DNA from: Marinobacter mobilis
GTDB lineage: Bacteria; Pseudomonadota; Gammaproteobacteria; Pseudomonadales; Oleiphilaceae
Assembly (NCBI RefSeq): GCF_900106945.1
Contig: NZ_FNNE01000013.1
Span: 21,748 to 85,747 of the forward strand
DNA: 64,000 nt
Reading direction: 5' to 3'
Shown piece by piece: positions 1 to 7,808 of this stretch; the stretch's first letter is position 1; each line of letters opens with the position of its first letter. The notes under the pieces are model-generated. The model worked only from the letters and a program-made list of their open reading frames with translations, did no database searches and was not told the DNA's origin. Position numbers and translations under genes: made by a program.

Positions 1-237
1 CTCCTGCGCCCGGGTTCACGCCATAGCCAAACGTATTGACCGGGTGCATTCAATTCACGGGTACACTACCATCTAGGAAACGCCTGAATCCTGGCCAGGA
101 AATACTCCGCCTGAGCCGACAGCCGGAGATCCGTTGCGGCAGTATCAGGGTCACCTGATTTCTCAGCATAGCAGCAATCCCGGTTTACGCTCTGCTGACC
201 GGTTCCTGTTTTGGAACATTTGTATGTAAGAGGTTAT
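1..237. other. Intergenic region upstream of gshB
   Basis: No reading frame here looks like a real gene. The only clear signal is an AGAGG Shine-Dalgarno sequence at 229-233, just before the gshB start. In Pseudomonas the gene divergent from gshB is pilG, so this stretch may hold two divergent promoters. I could not find a convincing -35/-10 pair, and no start of a pilG-like gene is visible on the minus strand. Confidence 0.5.
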
Positions 238-1185
238 ATGACCGTTCGACTCGGAATCGTGATGGATCCCATTGAGGCGATCCAGTACAAGAAAGACAGT
301 TCACTGGCGATGCTTTGGGCTGCCCAGCAGCGGGGCTGGCAGCTGGAATACATGGAGCAGAAGGATCTGTATATGGCGGGTGGCCAGGCCCGGGCCCATA
401 CCCGCGATCTCACGGTGCACCATGATCCGGAGAGCTGGTTCAGCTTCGGTGCCAGCCAGGATCGTGCGCTGGGCGACCTGGATGTCATCCTGATGCGCAA
501 GGATCCTCCGGTGGACCGGGAGTTTCTGATGGCCACCTACATCCTCGGGGCCGCCGAGCAGCAGGGCGCGCTGGTGGTGAACCCGCCGGCGGCGCTGCGG
601 GACTGTAATGAGAAGCTGTTTGCCACCCAGTTCGAGGACTGCACACCGCCACTGATCGTGACCCGTTCGGCTCAGCGCCTGCGGGATTTCCACGCCGAGC
701 ACGGTGATGTGATCATGAAACCGGTCGATGGAATGGGGGGGCGATCCATTTTCCGGGTTCGGGAGCAGGACGCCAACCTGGGGGTTATCATCGAAACCCT
801 GACCAATCATGGTGAGCACCAGGCCATGGCGCAGAAATTCATTCCTGAGATCAGCGATGGTGACAAGCGCATCCTGCTGATTGATGGTGAGCCGGTGCCC
901 TACGCGTTGGCGCGTATTCCCTCCCACGGTGAGAACCGGGGCAATCTTGCCGCGGGTGGTCGTGGCGAGGGCCGCGAACTGACCGCTCGTGACCGTGAGA
1001 TCTGTGCCCGGGTGGCGCCGGTGATCAGGGAGAAAGGCCTGATTTTCGTTGGTCTGGATGTGATTGGCGACTACCTCACAGAGATCAATGTCACCAGCCC
1101 CACCTGTATCCGTGAACTGGATGCGGCCTTTGGTATCGACATTGCCGGCCAGTTGATGGATGCCATCGAGCGGCGGCTGGGCTGA
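238..1185 (+). CDS. gshB: Glutathione synthetase
   Basis: ATP-dependent ligase that joins gamma-glutamylcysteine and glycine, the second step of glutathione synthesis, in the cytoplasm. The 315 residues match the usual bacterial GshB length. The N-terminus (LGIVMDPIEAIQYKKDSS) is the family signature, and the ATP-grasp part is clear around MKPVDGMGGRSIF, with a C-terminal EINVTSPTCIRELD segment. The frame is open upstream to a TTG at 211, but the ATG at 238 has an AGAGG ribosome site and aligns with the usual N-terminus. It heads the same gene series found in Pseudomonas (tonB-like, yqgE, ruvX, pyrR, pyrB). Confidence 0.96.
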   Translation: MTVRLGIVMDPIEAIQYKKDSSLAMLWAAQQRGWQLEYMEQKDLYMAGGQARAHTRDLTVHHDPESWFSFGASQDRALGDLDVILMRKDPPVDREFLMATYILGAAEQQGALVVNPPAALRDCNEKLFATQFEDCTPPLIVTRSAQRLRDFHAEHGDVIMKPVDGMGGRSIFRVREQDANLGVIIETLTNHGEHQAMAQKFIPEISDGDKRILLIDGEPVPYALARIPSHGENRGNLAAGGRGEGRELTARDREICARVAPVIREKGLIFVGLDVIGDYLTEINVTSPTCIRELDAAFGIDIAGQLMDAIERRLG

Positions 1186-1237
1186 GCGGGGTCGGAAACA
1201 CAATGGGTTCAAACGGATTTCAGGACAGTTGGCAGGC

Positions 1238-2098
1238 ATGACAGCCCAGGTCAGCGACTTTGATCGCTTTTCATTTATGCTGTTTCTGGCGTTGGCGGTG
1301 CATGCCGCACTGGTGCTGGGAATCACTTTTGCACCGGAAACGCCCCGGACATCGGCGCAAACCATGGAAATCACACTGGCGCAGTTTGATGACCAGGAAG
1401 CGCCGGATGACGCCGACTTTCTCGCGCAGACCAGTCAGCAGGGCAGTGGCACCGAGGCCGAGGCTCGTGAGCTGACCAGTCCGCAACCGACGCCGGTGAA
1501 TGAGGTGGGTGATCAGCCGGTGCAGCCGGAGCCGCCATCGCGGGTGGCCCCGGCTCAGCGTAGCGAGCGTCAGCTGGTCCGTACGGAAGGCCGCAGCCGA
1601 CCGGCGGCCGATCCGGACATGGCGGAGACGTTTGACGAACCGTTGCCGGTGCAGGAACGCCGGAGCCTGATGGAGCGAAGTCTGGAAATCGCCAGCCTGG
1701 AGGCGCGCTTTTCTGCCCAGCAGCAGGCCTATGCCCGCCGGCCACGGGTGTTGCGGGTGACCGCCGCATCCACGCTGAGTTCCGATAATGCCTGGTATGT
1801 TCAGAACTGGGTCGACAAGATCAATCGGGTCGGCAATATGAACTATCCTCAGGAAGCGCGTCAGAACAGCATCTATGGCCAGTTACGGATGTTGGTCTTG
1901 TTGCGCAAGGATGGCACCATAAAGAGAGTGGAGATTCTGGAGTCGTCGGGTTATTCGGTGCTGGATGATGCCGCCATCCAAATTGTACGCATGGCCGCAC
2001 CGTTCCAGGCATTTACCGAAAGGATGCAGGAGCAGACCGATGAAATCGAGATTATCCGTACCTGGTCCTTCCAGCCCAAAGGTCTGACATCCGGATGA
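1238..2098 (+). CDS. Energy transducer TonB family protein
   Basis: A 286-residue inner membrane protein of the TonB type. Residues about 11-32 form one hydrophobic segment. A long acidic, proline- and glutamate-containing periplasmic spacer follows, and residues about 195-285 are a TonB C-terminal domain (MNYPQEARQ at its start). The start at 1238 was chosen because it places the membrane anchor near the N-terminus; the frame extends upstream into gshB. The position between gshB and yqgE matches Pseudomonas tonB3, which has been linked to twitching motility and pilus assembly. That role is inferred from position only. The stop overlaps the yqgE start (ATGA), suggesting coupled translation. 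Confidence 0.87.
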   Translation: MTAQVSDFDRFSFMLFLALAVHAALVLGITFAPETPRTSAQTMEITLAQFDDQEAPDDADFLAQTSQQGSGTEAEARELTSPQPTPVNEVGDQPVQPEPPSRVAPAQRSERQLVRTEGRSRPAADPDMAETFDEPLPVQERRSLMERSLEIASLEARFSAQQQAYARRPRVLRVTAASTLSSDNAWYVQNWVDKINRVGNMNYPQEARQNSIYGQLRMLVLLRKDGTIKRVEILESSGYSVLDDAAIQIVRMAAPFQAFTERMQEQTDEIEIIRTWSFQPKGLTSG

Positions 2099-2658
2099 CT
2101 GCCAACCGCTCTGCCGACAACCTGCGCGATCATTTCCTGATCGCTTCCCCGTACCTGGCCGATCCGCGGTTCCACGGGTCCGTGATCTATCTGTGCGAGC
2201 ACTCCTCGGAAGGTGCGTTGGGGCTGGTGCTGAACCGGCCGTTGGATATCGGGCTTGGGGAGATCCTTGAGCAGCTGGGGATGGATGGCAAGGAACTGGA
2301 CCTGCCGGTATTTCTCGGTGGTCCGGGGCAGCCGGAACGAGACTTTGTGCTGCACGGTCCCGGTAGCCACTGGCAGAGTACCTCGGTAATCAGCGAGGGG
2401 GTCGCCCTGACCACCTCCCGCGATATTCTGGAAGACATTGGCCGTGGCCAGGGCCCGCAGGACTTTCGGGTGGCTCTGGGCTATTCCGGCTGGGGTGAGG
2501 GGCAGCTGGAAGAAGAGCTGGCCAGCAACTCCTGGCTGACCTGTCCGGCCAAAACCGACCTGCTGTTTGCCACCTCCTGGCAAGACCTCTATCAGACCGT
2601 GTTGACTGACATGGGAATCGATCTGAATCAACTGAGTGAGTCCATTGGCCATGCCTGA
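2095..2658 (+). CDS. yqgE: YqgE/AlgH family protein
   Basis: A 187-residue protein of the UPF0301 (YqgE/AlgH) family. The sequence shows the typical FLIASPYLADPRFHGSVIYLCEH opening and the GLVLNRPL and FLGGPG motifs. The biochemical function is not established; in Pseudomonas the gene was called algH because of an effect on alginate. It starts inside the tonB-like stop codon and ends 8 bases inside ruvX, so the three genes are translationally packed. The pairing yqgE-ruvX is widely conserved. Confidence 0.93.
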   Translation: MTANRSADNLRDHFLIASPYLADPRFHGSVIYLCEHSSEGALGLVLNRPLDIGLGEILEQLGMDGKELDLPVFLGGPGQPERDFVLHGPGSHWQSTSVISEGVALTTSRDILEDIGRGQGPQDFRVALGYSGWGEGQLEEELASNSWLTCPAKTDLLFATSWQDLYQTVLTDMGIDLNQLSESIGHA

Positions 2659-3085
2659 ATCGGTTGCCCGCCAGGTCCTGGCGTTTGATTTCGGCACCCG
2701 CCGCATTGGGGTGGCGTTTGGCCAGCAATTGCTGGGAACGGCCCGCCCGCTGACCATGTTGCCGGCCCGTGACGGTAAGCCGGACTGGGACCGGATCGCC
2801 GCCCTGCTCGAAGAGTGGCGACCGGATCTGTTGGTGGTCGGCCTGCCGCTGAATATGGATGGCAGTGAGAACGACATGTGTGCCCGCGCCCGCAAGTTCG
2901 GCAAACGCCTGCACGGGCGTTTTCACCTGCCGGTAGAGATGGCCGATGAGCGGCTGACCAGTTTCGAGGCCAAGGGCGAAGTGATGGCGGCCCATGGCCA
3001 TCAGGACTTCGGTCGCCATGGGGTGGATGATCTGGCTGCGGTATTGATCCTCGAAACCTGGTTCAACCAGCAGTCAAGCCCCTGA
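2651..3085 (+). CDS. ruvX: Putative pre-16S rRNA nuclease RuvX/YqgF
   Basis: A 144-residue RNase H-fold protein (YqgF family), thought to trim the 5' end of pre-16S rRNA. The motif LAFDFGTRRIGVAFG carries the first catalytic aspartate (about residue 13). MADERLTSFEA supplies the conserved glutamate, and the C-terminal GVDDLAA carries the last acidic pair. The ATG at 2651 is preferred over the in-frame GTG at 2636 because it gives the usual length and follows the family's short leader. It overlaps yqgE by 8 bases and is followed by a GC-rich hairpin before pyrR. Confidence 0.94.
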   Translation: MPESVARQVLAFDFGTRRIGVAFGQQLLGTARPLTMLPARDGKPDWDRIAALLEEWRPDLLVVGLPLNMDGSENDMCARARKFGKRLHGRFHLPVEMADERLTSFEAKGEVMAAHGHQDFGRHGVDDLAAVLILETWFNQQSSP

Positions 3086-3088
3086 CAC

Positions 3089-3106
3089 CCCGGCCAGCAG
3101 GCCGGG
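3089..3106 (+). other. GC-rich hairpin between ruvX and pyrR
   Basis: CCCGGCC and GGCCGGG pair perfectly over 7 bp with an AGCA loop. Only TT follows the stem, so it is at best a weak terminator or attenuator. It may instead protect the upstream mRNA. Its place just before pyrR and pyrB leaves room for attenuation, but no antiterminator alternative is obvious. Confidence 0.4.
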
Positions 3107-3134
3107 TTAACGATAGCGTAGAAGTGAGGATGGA

Positions 3135-3641
3135 ATGACGGCATTGCTCAACATGGACCAATTACTGGACCAGCTCGAGTCCGGCCTGCGCGAGCAGATG
3201 ACTCGCCGGGGTATTGAGTCGCCGACGCTGATCGGTATCCGTACCGGCGGCGTCTGGATTGCCGATGCTCTTAAAAAGCGGCTGGGGCTGACGGAGCCTT
3301 TCGGTGAACTCGATATTTCGTTTTACCGTGATGATTTCAGCCGCATTGGTCTCAATCCCCGGGTTAAGCCGTCCCATCTGCCCTTTGAAACCGAAGGCCG
3401 GGATATCGTGCTGGTGGATGACGTGATCATGAGCGGTCGCACCATTCGTGCGGCGATGAATGAAATCTTCGATTATGGCCGACCAGCGAGTATTATCCTC
3501 GCCACGCTGATTGACCTGGGCAACCGGGAACTCCCCATCCAGCCGGATGTCGTGGCGCAGGTGCTGACCCTGAAGGAAACCCAGCGCGTCAAGCTGCGCG
3601 GTCCCGACCCGTTGCACATTGAAATGCGGGAAACCGAATGA
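3135..3641 (+). CDS. pyrR: Pyrimidine operon regulator PyrR / uracil phosphoribosyltransferase homologue
   Basis: A 168-residue phosphoribosyltransferase-fold protein. The PRPP-binding motif VLVDDVIMSGRTIRAA lies at about residues 91-106, and an N-terminal IGIRTGG segment matches PyrR. In Bacillus PyrR binds pyr mRNA and also makes UMP from uracil and PRPP. In Pseudomonas it regulates pyr expression and has been reported to lack useful transferase activity, so the enzymatic role here is uncertain. A GAGG ribosome site precedes the start. The gene lies directly upstream of pyrB, as in Pseudomonas. Confidence 0.94.
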   Translation: MTALLNMDQLLDQLESGLREQMTRRGIESPTLIGIRTGGVWIADALKKRLGLTEPFGELDISFYRDDFSRIGLNPRVKPSHLPFETEGRDIVLVDDVIMSGRTIRAAMNEIFDYGRPASIILATLIDLGNRELPIQPDVVAQVLTLKETQRVKLRGPDPLHIEMRETE

Positions 3642-3690
3642 CACCCGCTCCGGCAAATCGGTGCAAGACAGAACTGACACAGGCACTCTG

Positions 3691-4698
3691 ATGACGGCAA
3701 ACGACCCCTCCTCGCAATCCCTGCAGCTGACCGGAAACGGCCAGCTCAAGCATTTTCTGACACTCGACGGCCTTGACCGGGCCCTGCTGACCGAAATTCT
3801 CGATACGGCCGATTCCTTCATCGAAGTCGGGGAACGCACGATCAAGAAGGTACCGCTGCTGCGGGGTAAGACCGTGGTCAACCTGTTCTTCGAGTCCAGT
3901 ACCCGTACCCGCAGCACCTTCGAGTTGGCGGCCAAGCGGTTGTCGGCGGATGTGCTGAATCTCGACATCAGCACGTCGGCGACCTCCAAGGGCGAATCCC
4001 TGTCCGATACCCTGCTGAACCTGGAGGCCATGGCCAGCGACATGTTTGTCGTGCGCCATTCCCAGAGTGGGGCGCCTCATTTCATCGCCGAGTCGGTGAC
4101 GCCCGGGGTGGCGATCATCAACGCCGGTGACGGACGTCATGCCCATCCGACCCAGGCCATGCTCGACATGCTCACCATTCGCCAGCACAAGGGGGCGTTT
4201 GAAGGGCTTAAGGTGGCGATCGTCGGCGATATTCTTCATTCCCGTGTTGCCCGTTCACAGATCCGTGCCCTCAATGCCCTGGGGGCAGAAGAGGTGCGGG
4301 TGATTGCTCCGGGCACGCTGTTGCCGGCCGATGTCGAAAGTCTGGGCTGCAAGGTCGAATACGACATGGTGCGCGGCATGCAGGATCTTGATGTGGTGAT
4401 CATGCTGCGGCTGCAGAAAGAGCGCATGGAAGGGGCGCTGCTGCCCAGTGAGCGAGAGTTCTACCGCCTCTACGGGCTGAGCCAGGACAAGCTGGCGCTG
4501 GCGAGGCCTGGGTGCCTGGTGATGCATCCCGGGCCGATCAACCGTGGCGTCGAGATAGAGTCGGCGGTGGCAGACGGCCCCCAATCGGTCATTCTCAATC
4601 AGGTCACCAATGGTATTGCAGTGCGCATGGCAGTGATGTCGATGGCCATGAGCGGACAGGTTTCGGAGCGGACTCAGGTAGCAGGAGAGCAGGGCTAA
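3691..4698 (+). CDS. pyrB: Aspartate carbamoyltransferase catalytic chain
   Basis: Catalyses carbamoyl phosphate plus aspartate to N-carbamoylaspartate, the committed step of pyrimidine synthesis. The 335 residues include the carbamoyl-phosphate loop SSTRTRSTFE (about 68-77), the GDGRHAHPTQAMLD motif and the late MHPGPINRGVE motif. The frame opens further upstream inside pyrR, but the ATG at 3691 gives a Pseudomonas-like N-terminal extension. The stop overlaps the next start by one base (TAATG). This fits the Pseudomonas class of enzyme, in which PyrB and the inactive PyrC' form one complex. Confidence 0.97.
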   Translation: MTANDPSSQSLQLTGNGQLKHFLTLDGLDRALLTEILDTADSFIEVGERTIKKVPLLRGKTVVNLFFESSTRTRSTFELAAKRLSADVLNLDISTSATSKGESLSDTLLNLEAMASDMFVVRHSQSGAPHFIAESVTPGVAIINAGDGRHAHPTQAMLDMLTIRQHKGAFEGLKVAIVGDILHSRVARSQIRALNALGAEEVRVIAPGTLLPADVESLGCKVEYDMVRGMQDLDVVIMLRLQKERMEGALLPSEREFYRLYGLSQDKLALARPGCLVMHPGPINRGVEIESAVADGPQSVILNQVTNGIAVRMAVMSMAMSGQVSERTQVAGEQG

Positions 4699-5993
4699 TG
4701 TCGGATCAGCAAACGACAGTTCGGATTATTCATGGGCGCTTGCTGGATGGTGAACACGATGGCTCGGCGGTCACGACCCTGTTACTGCAGGGTGGGCATA
4801 TTGCTGCGGTGGGTGCCGATGCAGAGATTGGCGATGTTGATCGGGTGATCGATGCCAGCGGGTGTCTGGTCGCGCCGGGCTTTATCGATCTCAACTGCAA
4901 CCTGCGTGAGCCCGGTAATGGCCAGAAGGGCAACATTGCTTCGGAATCCCTGGCTGCTGCGCGTGGCGGATACACCACGGTGTGTGCGTCTCCGGATACC
5001 TCTCCGGTTAACGACTCCAGTGCGGTGACCAACCTGATTCGTGACGTGGCGGGCAGACAGTCGCCAATCCGGATTCTGCCTCTGGGCGCTGTGACCCGGG
5101 GGCTTGAGGGTGAGCTGCTCAGTGATATGGCCGGCCTGACCCGGGCCGGTTGTGTTGCGCTCAGCAATGGCGGGGCCCAGCTTCGTAACGCCCGGATCCT
5201 GAGGCGCTGCATGGCCTACGCCCGTACGTTTGATCTGACCCTGATGCTGGCGCCGGTCAATCAGGCGCTGGCGGCTGATGGCTATGCTCATGACGGTCTG
5301 GTGACCTCCCGGCTGGGGCTGCTGGGCATCCCGGAGGTGGCGGAAACCACCGCAGTCATGGAGCTGTTGCTGCTGGCGGAGGAAACCGGCGTCCGCCTGC
5401 ATCTCAACCAGCTGTCCTGTGCCCGCTCAGTGGAAATGGTGGCGGATGCCCAGCGCCGCGGCGTGGCGGTCAGTGCCGATGTGGCCATGCACCAGCTGTT
5501 GTTTACCGAGGATGCTCTGGCCGGCTTTGACAGCCGCTTCCATGTCCGTCCCCCGCTGCGCACTGAGGCGGATCGCCAGGGGCTGCTGGCTGGTGTCAGA
5601 GACGGTGTTATCGGGGCGATTGTCAGTCAGCATCAGCCTCACGATTCAGCAGCCAAGCAGGCGCCGCTGGGTGCTACCGAGCCAGGGCTGTCCACGATTG
5701 AAAGTGTGTTGTCGATGGGGTTGGAGCTGGTGGCGGATGGCGAGCTCACGCTGTCCCAACTGGTTGTGGCGCTGACCTCCGGACCTGCGGCGGTGTTGGG
5801 AGAAACGGCCTCCCTGGCCGTTGGCCAGCGGGCGGACCTGTGTGTTTTTGATGCTGACGCGAGCTGGCAGGCAGGGGATGATTCCCTGTTGTCTGCCGGC
5901 AAACATGCCCCCATCCGCCATTGCCCGCTCAAGGGTGTGGTGCGTCACACCTTGTGTGCCGGTGTCGAGGCCTGGGGGCCAGGCGGCGACTGA
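4698..5993 (+). CDS. Dihydroorotase-like protein PyrC' (probably non-catalytic)
   Basis: A 431-residue amidohydrolase-fold protein coupled to pyrB by a one-base overlap. Active dihydroorotases carry an HxH metal-binding motif after GFIDLH; here the same place reads GFIDLNCNLREP, with N66 and N68 instead of histidines. This matches the inactive PyrC' (PyrX) subunit of Pseudomonas aspartate transcarbamoylase, which is needed for assembly but does not hydrolyse dihydroorotate. A true dihydroorotase should therefore be encoded elsewhere. The remaining fold motifs, such as GYTTVCASPDTSP, are still recognisable. Confidence 0.9.
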   Translation: MSDQQTTVRIIHGRLLDGEHDGSAVTTLLLQGGHIAAVGADAEIGDVDRVIDASGCLVAPGFIDLNCNLREPGNGQKGNIASESLAAARGGYTTVCASPDTSPVNDSSAVTNLIRDVAGRQSPIRILPLGAVTRGLEGELLSDMAGLTRAGCVALSNGGAQLRNARILRRCMAYARTFDLTLMLAPVNQALAADGYAHDGLVTSRLGLLGIPEVAETTAVMELLLLAEETGVRLHLNQLSCARSVEMVADAQRRGVAVSADVAMHQLLFTEDALAGFDSRFHVRPPLRTEADRQGLLAGVRDGVIGAIVSQHQPHDSAAKQAPLGATEPGLSTIESVLSMGLELVADGELTLSQLVVALTSGPAAVLGETASLAVGQRADLCVFDADASWQAGDDSLLSAGKHAPIRHCPLKGVVRHTLCAGVEAWGPGGD

Positions 5994-6218
5994 CCCGGCA
6001 AGGGAGAATGAGGCAGGGGTGGCGAAGCCCCTGTCGAATTCATCACAGTTCCTTCTCTTTTGCTCAAACGCCCTTGATACCAGGCACCTGTGCCAACGTA
6101 TTCTAGACACTGCCAATCTAGGCTGGATCTGAAGGATATGCTGGGCGCGCTGGTATCGGCGACCGACGAGTTAGATGGCTACCCAGCAGCCAACAAAAAT
6201 AATCAGGAGTCATTCCCC

Positions 6219-7238
6219 GTGAAATCTCGAAACCCCCTACGCAGGGTGGTGGCAGCGTCCGCGCTGTTGGCCAGCCTTGCATTGCCTGCTATGGCCCAAT
6301 CAACCCAGGAACCCCTGGAACGCAGTTTCTGTGTGTTTGACCCGGTCGGTGCCAACGGACCACTGTTTGCAATCACCAAGACCTTTCAGCCTGTTGCCCT
6401 CCGTGAAGGGGTGATGCTCAACCTGCGGGCCTACACCGATGAAAAGGTGGCGGCCGAGGACTTCAAGGCTGGCCAGTGTGACGCGGTGTTGCTCACCGGC
6501 ACCCGGGCGCGGGAATTCAACCGTTTTACCGGCAGTCTGGAAGCCATGGGCGCGGTGCCGGGTGAGGCGGAAATGCGCCTGCTCTACAACACACTGGCGC
6601 AGCCTAATGCCCGTCCGTTCCTGATTGAAGGCGATTATGAAGTGGCCGGTGTCTTCCCGGGGGGCGCGGTGTATCTCCACACCCGCGACCGGTCCATTGA
6701 TACCGTAGAAGAGTTGCAGGGCAAGAAAATTGCCACTCTGGATTTTGACGAAGCTTCACTGCGCATGGTACGCCACGTTGGCGCATCGGTGGTGGGTTCC
6801 AACTCCGCCAACTTCGCTGGTAAGTTCAACAACGGCAGTGTCGACCTGGCCTATGCCCCTGCCGTCGCCTATACCCCGCTGGAGCTGTACAAGGGCGTGG
6901 GCTCTGGTGGTGGCGTATTCCGTTATGCGCTGGCGTACATGAATTTCCAGGTCATCATTCATCGTGATCGATTCCCTGACAATGCCGGACAGGTCGTCCG
7001 CAACGAGTCGATCAAGCGTCTCGATGAAGCCTATCAGATCATTGCTCAGGCGGAGTCGGAAATCCCTGAAGACATCTGGATGATGCCGCCAGAGGACGAT
7101 GTTGCGGAATACGACCGGATGTTGCAGGAAGTGCGTCTGTCACTGCTGGCTGACGGAGTCTACGACGAGCGTGCGATTCGCCTGATGAAGGCAATTCGTT
7201 GCCGGGTGGACGGTACCCGCGCCGAGTGTTCGTCCTGA
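6219..7238 (+). CDS. Putative solute-binding protein (AdeT/DUF6091-like), periplasmic
   Basis: A 339-residue exported protein. A signal peptide covers about residues 1-24 (twin arginines at RNPLRR, hydrophobic core, ALPAMAQS cleavage region). The mature part looks like a periplasmic binding protein of the family often annotated as putative solute-binding protein or AdeT. GTG at 6219 is chosen because it sits behind AGGAG (6205-6209) and starts the signal peptide directly; the frame extends upstream without one. The TatT-like lipoprotein and TRAP permease downstream suggest that it delivers a substrate to that transporter. The substrate cannot be read from sequence. Confidence 0.82.
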   Translation: MKSRNPLRRVVAASALLASLALPAMAQSTQEPLERSFCVFDPVGANGPLFAITKTFQPVALREGVMLNLRAYTDEKVAAEDFKAGQCDAVLLTGTRAREFNRFTGSLEAMGAVPGEAEMRLLYNTLAQPNARPFLIEGDYEVAGVFPGGAVYLHTRDRSIDTVEELQGKKIATLDFDEASLRMVRHVGASVVGSNSANFAGKFNNGSVDLAYAPAVAYTPLELYKGVGSGGGVFRYALAYMNFQVIIHRDRFPDNAGQVVRNESIKRLDEAYQIIAQAESEIPEDIWMMPPEDDVAEYDRMLQEVRLSLLADGVYDERAIRLMKAIRCRVDGTRAECSS

Positions 7239-7254
7239 TCGTCTCAGGTTGAAA

Positions 7255-7274
7255 GGGGCCCGCGTGCGGGCCCC
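7255..7274. terminator. Bidirectional hairpin between the solute-binding gene and hup
   Basis: The palindrome GGGGCCCGC-GT-GCGGGCCCC forms a 9-bp GC stem in the gap between two convergent genes. The flanks are only mildly A/T-rich (AA before, TGTT after), so it is a strong stem with a weak U-tract. Its position between convergent stops supports use in both directions. Confidence 0.65.
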
Positions 7275-7281
7275 TGTTCGA

Positions 7282-7554
7282 TTACTTGATGGAGTCCTTG
7301 AGGGACTTGCCGGCCTTGAAGCCGACGGTTTTACTGGCCGGAATCTCGATGGTCGCGCCGGTCTGGGGATTACGCCCGGTGCGAGCGCCGCGGGTGCGTA
7401 CATTGAAGGTACCAAAGCCGATCAGGGTGACATCATCCCCGCGTGCGGTGGCGGCGGATACCTGGTCGGTAAAGGCAGTAATCACTTCACTGGCCTTTTC
7501 TTTGCTCAGGCCGGTCTGTTCTGCGATCGCCGCGGCGAGTTCTGGTTTGCGCAT
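7282..7554 (-). CDS. HU family DNA-binding protein
   Basis: A 90-residue nucleoid protein with the full HU layout: MRKPELAAAIAEQTGLSKEKA at the N-terminus, GFGTFNVR in the body, and the DNA-contacting arm around GRNPQTGATIEIPAS. It bends and compacts DNA without strict sequence preference. It is transcribed against the flanking transporter genes and splits them. A promoter-like pair lies upstream (7615-7642, minus strand). HU alpha and beta cannot be told apart here, so no symbol is given. Confidence 0.96.
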   Translation of the reverse strand: MRKPELAAAIAEQTGLSKEKASEVITAFTDQVSAATARGDDVTLIGFGTFNVRTRGARTGRNPQTGATIEIPASKTVGFKAGKSLKDSIK

Positions 7555-7614
7555 CGAGTGCTCCTTGTTGTTTTTCAGTGCTTGGGGCGGCTACAGGCCG
7601 CTCCGTCAGACACA

Positions 7615-7642
7615 GATTTAGTGCTTTCCCCGGTAAAGTCAA
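7615..7642 (-). promoter_or_regulatory. Putative sigma-70 promoter of the HU gene
   Basis: On the minus strand, TTGACT (7642-7637) is followed after 16 bases by TAAATC (7620-7615). The start codon lies about 55 bases beyond the expected transcription start. The -35 box is close to consensus and the -10 box is fair. Confidence 0.45.
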
Positions 7643-7722
7643 TTGCCAGTGGGGACGAGATCAGGGTCAGCGCCCGGTTTGAGGCGTTGATCTCACAACA
7701 TAGGCCTGTTTCAGGGGATAAT

Positions 7723-7757
7723 CACCACCAATTTACAATACGTAACATTTGGTGGTG
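7723..7757. repeat. Inverted repeat in the hup / TatT-like divergent gap
   Basis: CACCACCAA (7723-7731) and its exact reverse complement TTGGTGGTG (7749-7757) flank a 17-base A/T-rich spacer. The repeat lies between two divergent genes and about 50 bases before the lipoprotein start. It may be an operator or an mRNA hairpin. Confidence 0.45.
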
Positions 7758-7808
7758 GGCTCGCCGGTGATGGGCGTTGACAACAAAAATGAAAGGGTGG
7801 CAGGTGAT

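Noticed and set aside
301..1374. 357-codon minus-strand frame opposite gshB
   Set aside because: It lies opposite the well-supported gshB and tonB-like genes, has no ribosome site and no recognisable protein features.
6074..6104. TTGATA and TATTCT as a promoter of the solute-binding gene
   Set aside because: The spacing is 19 bases, too long for a confident sigma-70 call.
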